DNA of 6,992 nucleotides from CAZEXD01 sp964516865 (GTDB taxonomy: Bacteria; Patescibacteriota; Minisyncoccia; Minisyncoccales; Staskawiczbacteraceae). How positions within the stretch are numbered: position 1 is the stretch's first letter; every line of letters begins with the position of its first letter. Shown here piece by piece: positions 5,230 through 6,992 of this stretch. The position numbers and the translations under genes are program-made. The stretch lies in contig CAZEXD010000029.1 of assembly GCA_964516865.1 (NCBI GenBank), positions 1-6,992 of the forward strand. Direction: 5' to 3'. The notes beneath the pieces are model-generated. The model searched no databases, had not been told where the DNA came from, and saw only the letters and a list, made by a program, of their open reading frames with translations.

Positions 5230-6966
5230 ATGCAAAAGAAAATTACATGGTTAATCGTCATTTCTATTTCCGTTCTCGCCATTGCCTTTTGGGGCAGTAG
5301 CTACTATTTACATTCTCCCAAAAATCAGGAAACTTCAGAAAGCCAAACACAAGGCGAAAAAGAATTTTCAGAGTTTTTGACTCAGAAAAAGAAACTTTCT
5401 CAAGCAAACGAGGAAGTTTCTTTGGTTGTAGTTGGCGATATTTCTTATTCGCGAGGAGTGGAAAAAATAGTGAAAAAACAGAATGACATCAACTATCCTT
5501 TTCTGAAAATTAGAGATTATCTAAAAAGCGCTGATTTAGTTTTCGGAAATTTGGAAACGCCAATCACGCAAGGGTCGGGAATTCCCGATTTTGAAATGAT
5601 TTTTAGGTCAAATCCGGGGACTGAACAAGCATTAAAACAAGGCGGATTTTCTATTTTGTCGCTAGCAAATAACCATACTCCGAATTTCGGAGAAAAAGGG
5701 CTGAAAGACACTTTTAATTTTCTTAAGAACGCAGGGATAAAATATGTTGGAGCGGGACAGAATGAGCAAGAAGCATACCAGCCTGTTTACATTGAGAAGA
5801 AAGGAATAAAATTTGCTTTTCTGGCATATAACGATACCGATGTTGTTCCGGCTTATTATGAGGCGTCAGCTAATCGCTTTGGAACGGCTTTTATGCGGAT
5901 AGACAAAATGACTGAAGCTGTAAAAGAGGCGAAACAGAAAGCCGATTTTATAATCGTTTCAATGCACGCCGGAATTGAATATGACGAAAAACCGAATAAT
6001 TCACAGATAAATTTTGCTCATGCGGCGGTTGACGCCGGAGCCGATTTAGTTATTGGCCACCACCCCCATGTGGTGCAAACATTGGAAAAATACAAAGGCA
6101 AATACATTTTTTACAGCTTGGGAAATTTTGTTTTTGACCAGCCGCAATCAGAGGAAACAAAAGAGGGTTTGGCTATCAAAGTTTATTTTGCCAAAAACGG
6201 GATTAACAAAATTTCCCTCTTGCCCGTAGTTATGAAAAATCTGGTTCAGCCGGAAATGGTAAATAAAAACCAGGCGGATAAAATTTTACAGAGATTAAAT
6301 TTTTCACTGGCAAGCCAAGGTGTTTATTCGTGGAATGATAGCAGTAATAATTTTGAAAAAGGGACAAGAGCCACGATTTACAGCGACATTTCCAAGAGTG
6401 GTATGATTATTTCTAAACAAGAACAGGAAGATTTAGATAATGATTCAGTTCTTGAAAATTACGATCTAGAAAATGGAAGATTAACAATTACGGAAAACGA
6501 AAAAATGATTTGGCAATCGCCGAGCAATTGGTGGATCGATGATTTTGTTCTCGCCGATTCAAATAATGACGGGATTGTGGACATAAATTTATCTCTTTGG
6601 AAATCTGGTAGCTTTGGCTCATCGAAGCCATTTTGGGTTAAAGAAAACGATATGAGTGTAAAAAATCATTTTTTTGTTTTGGATTTTAGCGGTGACGCAA
6701 TTAAACAAGTTTGGGGTTCTTCAAATCTCGTTGAGCCGAATTGTGAATTTAAGATTGCCGATGTTGATAATGACGGAAAAAACGATTTAGTAGTAATTGA
6801 GGGTGATTATTCTCAAAATCTAAAATGTGTCGGAAATTATATTGCGGTTTGGAAATGGAATGACTGGGGATTTTCAAACGAATGGCGAAGCGACAAGGGA
6901 AATTATGCTAACCTTGAGATTGAAAAAATTGATGAAAAAAGTTATATTGTAGTTGATATTCCTTAA
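5230..6966 (+). CDS. CapA-type protein (metallophosphatase fold) with a C-terminal calcium-loop repeat domain
   Basis: The 578-residue protein starts with a signal anchor (about 6-27) and a charged linker. A CapA/PGA_cap domain of the calcineurin-like metallophosphatase superfamily follows (about 63-335). The expected metal-site motifs are present in order: GD (69-70), GNLETP (106-111), ANNH (146-149), SMHAG (244-248), GHHPH (276-280) and LGNFVFD (297-303). Relatives take part in poly-gamma-glutamate capsule synthesis or attachment, but many are anonymous surface proteins, and no capB, capC or pgs gene is visible, so the substrate is open. The C-terminal part (about 395-578) has three Asp-rich loops, DLDNDSVLE (401-409), DSNNDGIVD (443-451) and DVDNDGKND (511-519). 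These resemble FG-GAP/VCBS-type calcium sites and make the protein longer than plain CapA. It follows the DUF3160 gene by 5 bp without a Shine-Dalgarno, and an overlapping out-of-frame ATG at 5226 is ignored. The last 26 bases of the window hold nothing recognisable. Confidence 0.87.
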   Translation: MQKKITWLIVISISVLAIAFWGSSYYLHSPKNQETSESQTQGEKEFSEFLTQKKKLSQANEEVSLVVVGDISYSRGVEKIVKKQNDINYPFLKIRDYLKSADLVFGNLETPITQGSGIPDFEMIFRSNPGTEQALKQGGFSILSLANNHTPNFGEKGLKDTFNFLKNAGIKYVGAGQNEQEAYQPVYIEKKGIKFAFLAYNDTDVVPAYYEASANRFGTAFMRIDKMTEAVKEAKQKADFIIVSMHAGIEYDEKPNNSQINFAHAAVDAGADLVIGHHPHVVQTLEKYKGKYIFYSLGNFVFDQPQSEETKEGLAIKVYFAKNGINKISLLPVVMKNLVQPEMVNKNQADKILQRLNFSLASQGVYSWNDSSNNFEKGTRATIYSDISKSGMIISKQEQEDLDNDSVLENYDLENGRLTITENEKMIWQSPSNWWIDDFVLADSNNDGIVDINLSLWKSGSFGSSKPFWVKENDMSVKNHFFVLDFSGDAIKQVWGSSNLVEPNCEFKIADVDNDGKNDLVVIEGDYSQNLKCVGNYIAVWKWNDWGFSNEWRSDKGNYANLEIEKIDEKSYIVVDIP

Positions 6967-6992
6967 TTTTTGTAGACGCCGTGCCCGCAAAG

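Noticed and set aside
4287..5711. Minus-strand open frames at 4287-4475 and 5517-5711
   Set aside because: Both lie opposite strongly supported coding sequence (DUF3160 and CapA motifs) and have no features of their own.
1..6992. Genetic code 25 (UGA read as glycine), as in Gracilibacteria and Absconditabacteria, to explain the UGA before the Cys-rich tail
   Set aside because: The other coding sequences here (about 1,600 codons with many GGN glycines) contain no in-frame UGA, and the three complete ones end in TAA. A genome-wide reassignment would scatter UGA through the genes.

Overview
The window looks like chromosome of a small-genome, AT-rich bacterium, most likely a member of the Candidate Phyla Radiation (Patescibacteria, perhaps a Parcubacteria-type lineage). 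This is an inference from lysine- and asparagine-rich proteins, genes without Shine-Dalgarno sequences, a divergent CsoR of the type I associate with these organisms, and a DUF3160 protein next to a CapA protein. No rRNA or other marker gene is present to confirm it.

Left half, minus strand (about 2450 down to 1): a copper-handling operon in the order csoR, then an HMA / TauE-DsbD-like membrane / cupredoxin fusion, then a copper P1B-type ATPase (copA-like) that runs off the left edge. A good promoter (TTGACA, 16 bp, extended TACAAT) lies upstream of csoR, with an imperfect inverted repeat at the expected start point that could be the CsoR operator. The likely logic is that CsoR releases DNA when it binds Cu(I), and the fusion protein and ATPase then bind, pass on and export copper.

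The most interesting spot is the end of the fusion gene. It stops at a UGA (601-599), but the same frame continues for 14 codons into a Cys/Gly-rich tail, GSCSVNGRCGCGGR, before a TAA. The UGA sits where it would create a UxxC motif, and a 9-bp hairpin begins one base after it. This could be a recoded UGA (selenocysteine or other readthrough) or a recent nonsense mutation that removed a metal-binding tail.

Middle (2364-2872): a 509-bp divergent intergenic region. It holds two back-to-back promoters and a GC-rich block (about 59% G+C over 2511-2750 by hand count). The block is built from nested inverted repeats that fold into one long interrupted rod with a strong terminal hairpin, followed by a second hairpin. 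It looks like an interspersed repeat or a structured RNA, not a protein gene.

Right half, plus strand (2873-6966): two genes 5 bp apart, both encoding membrane-anchored extracytoplasmic proteins. The first is a DUF3160 protein with all four of its cysteines in one short loop. The second is a CapA-type metallophosphatase-fold protein with a C-terminal extension carrying three Asp-rich calcium-loop-like repeats. They probably act together at the cell envelope; the function of DUF3160 is unknown.
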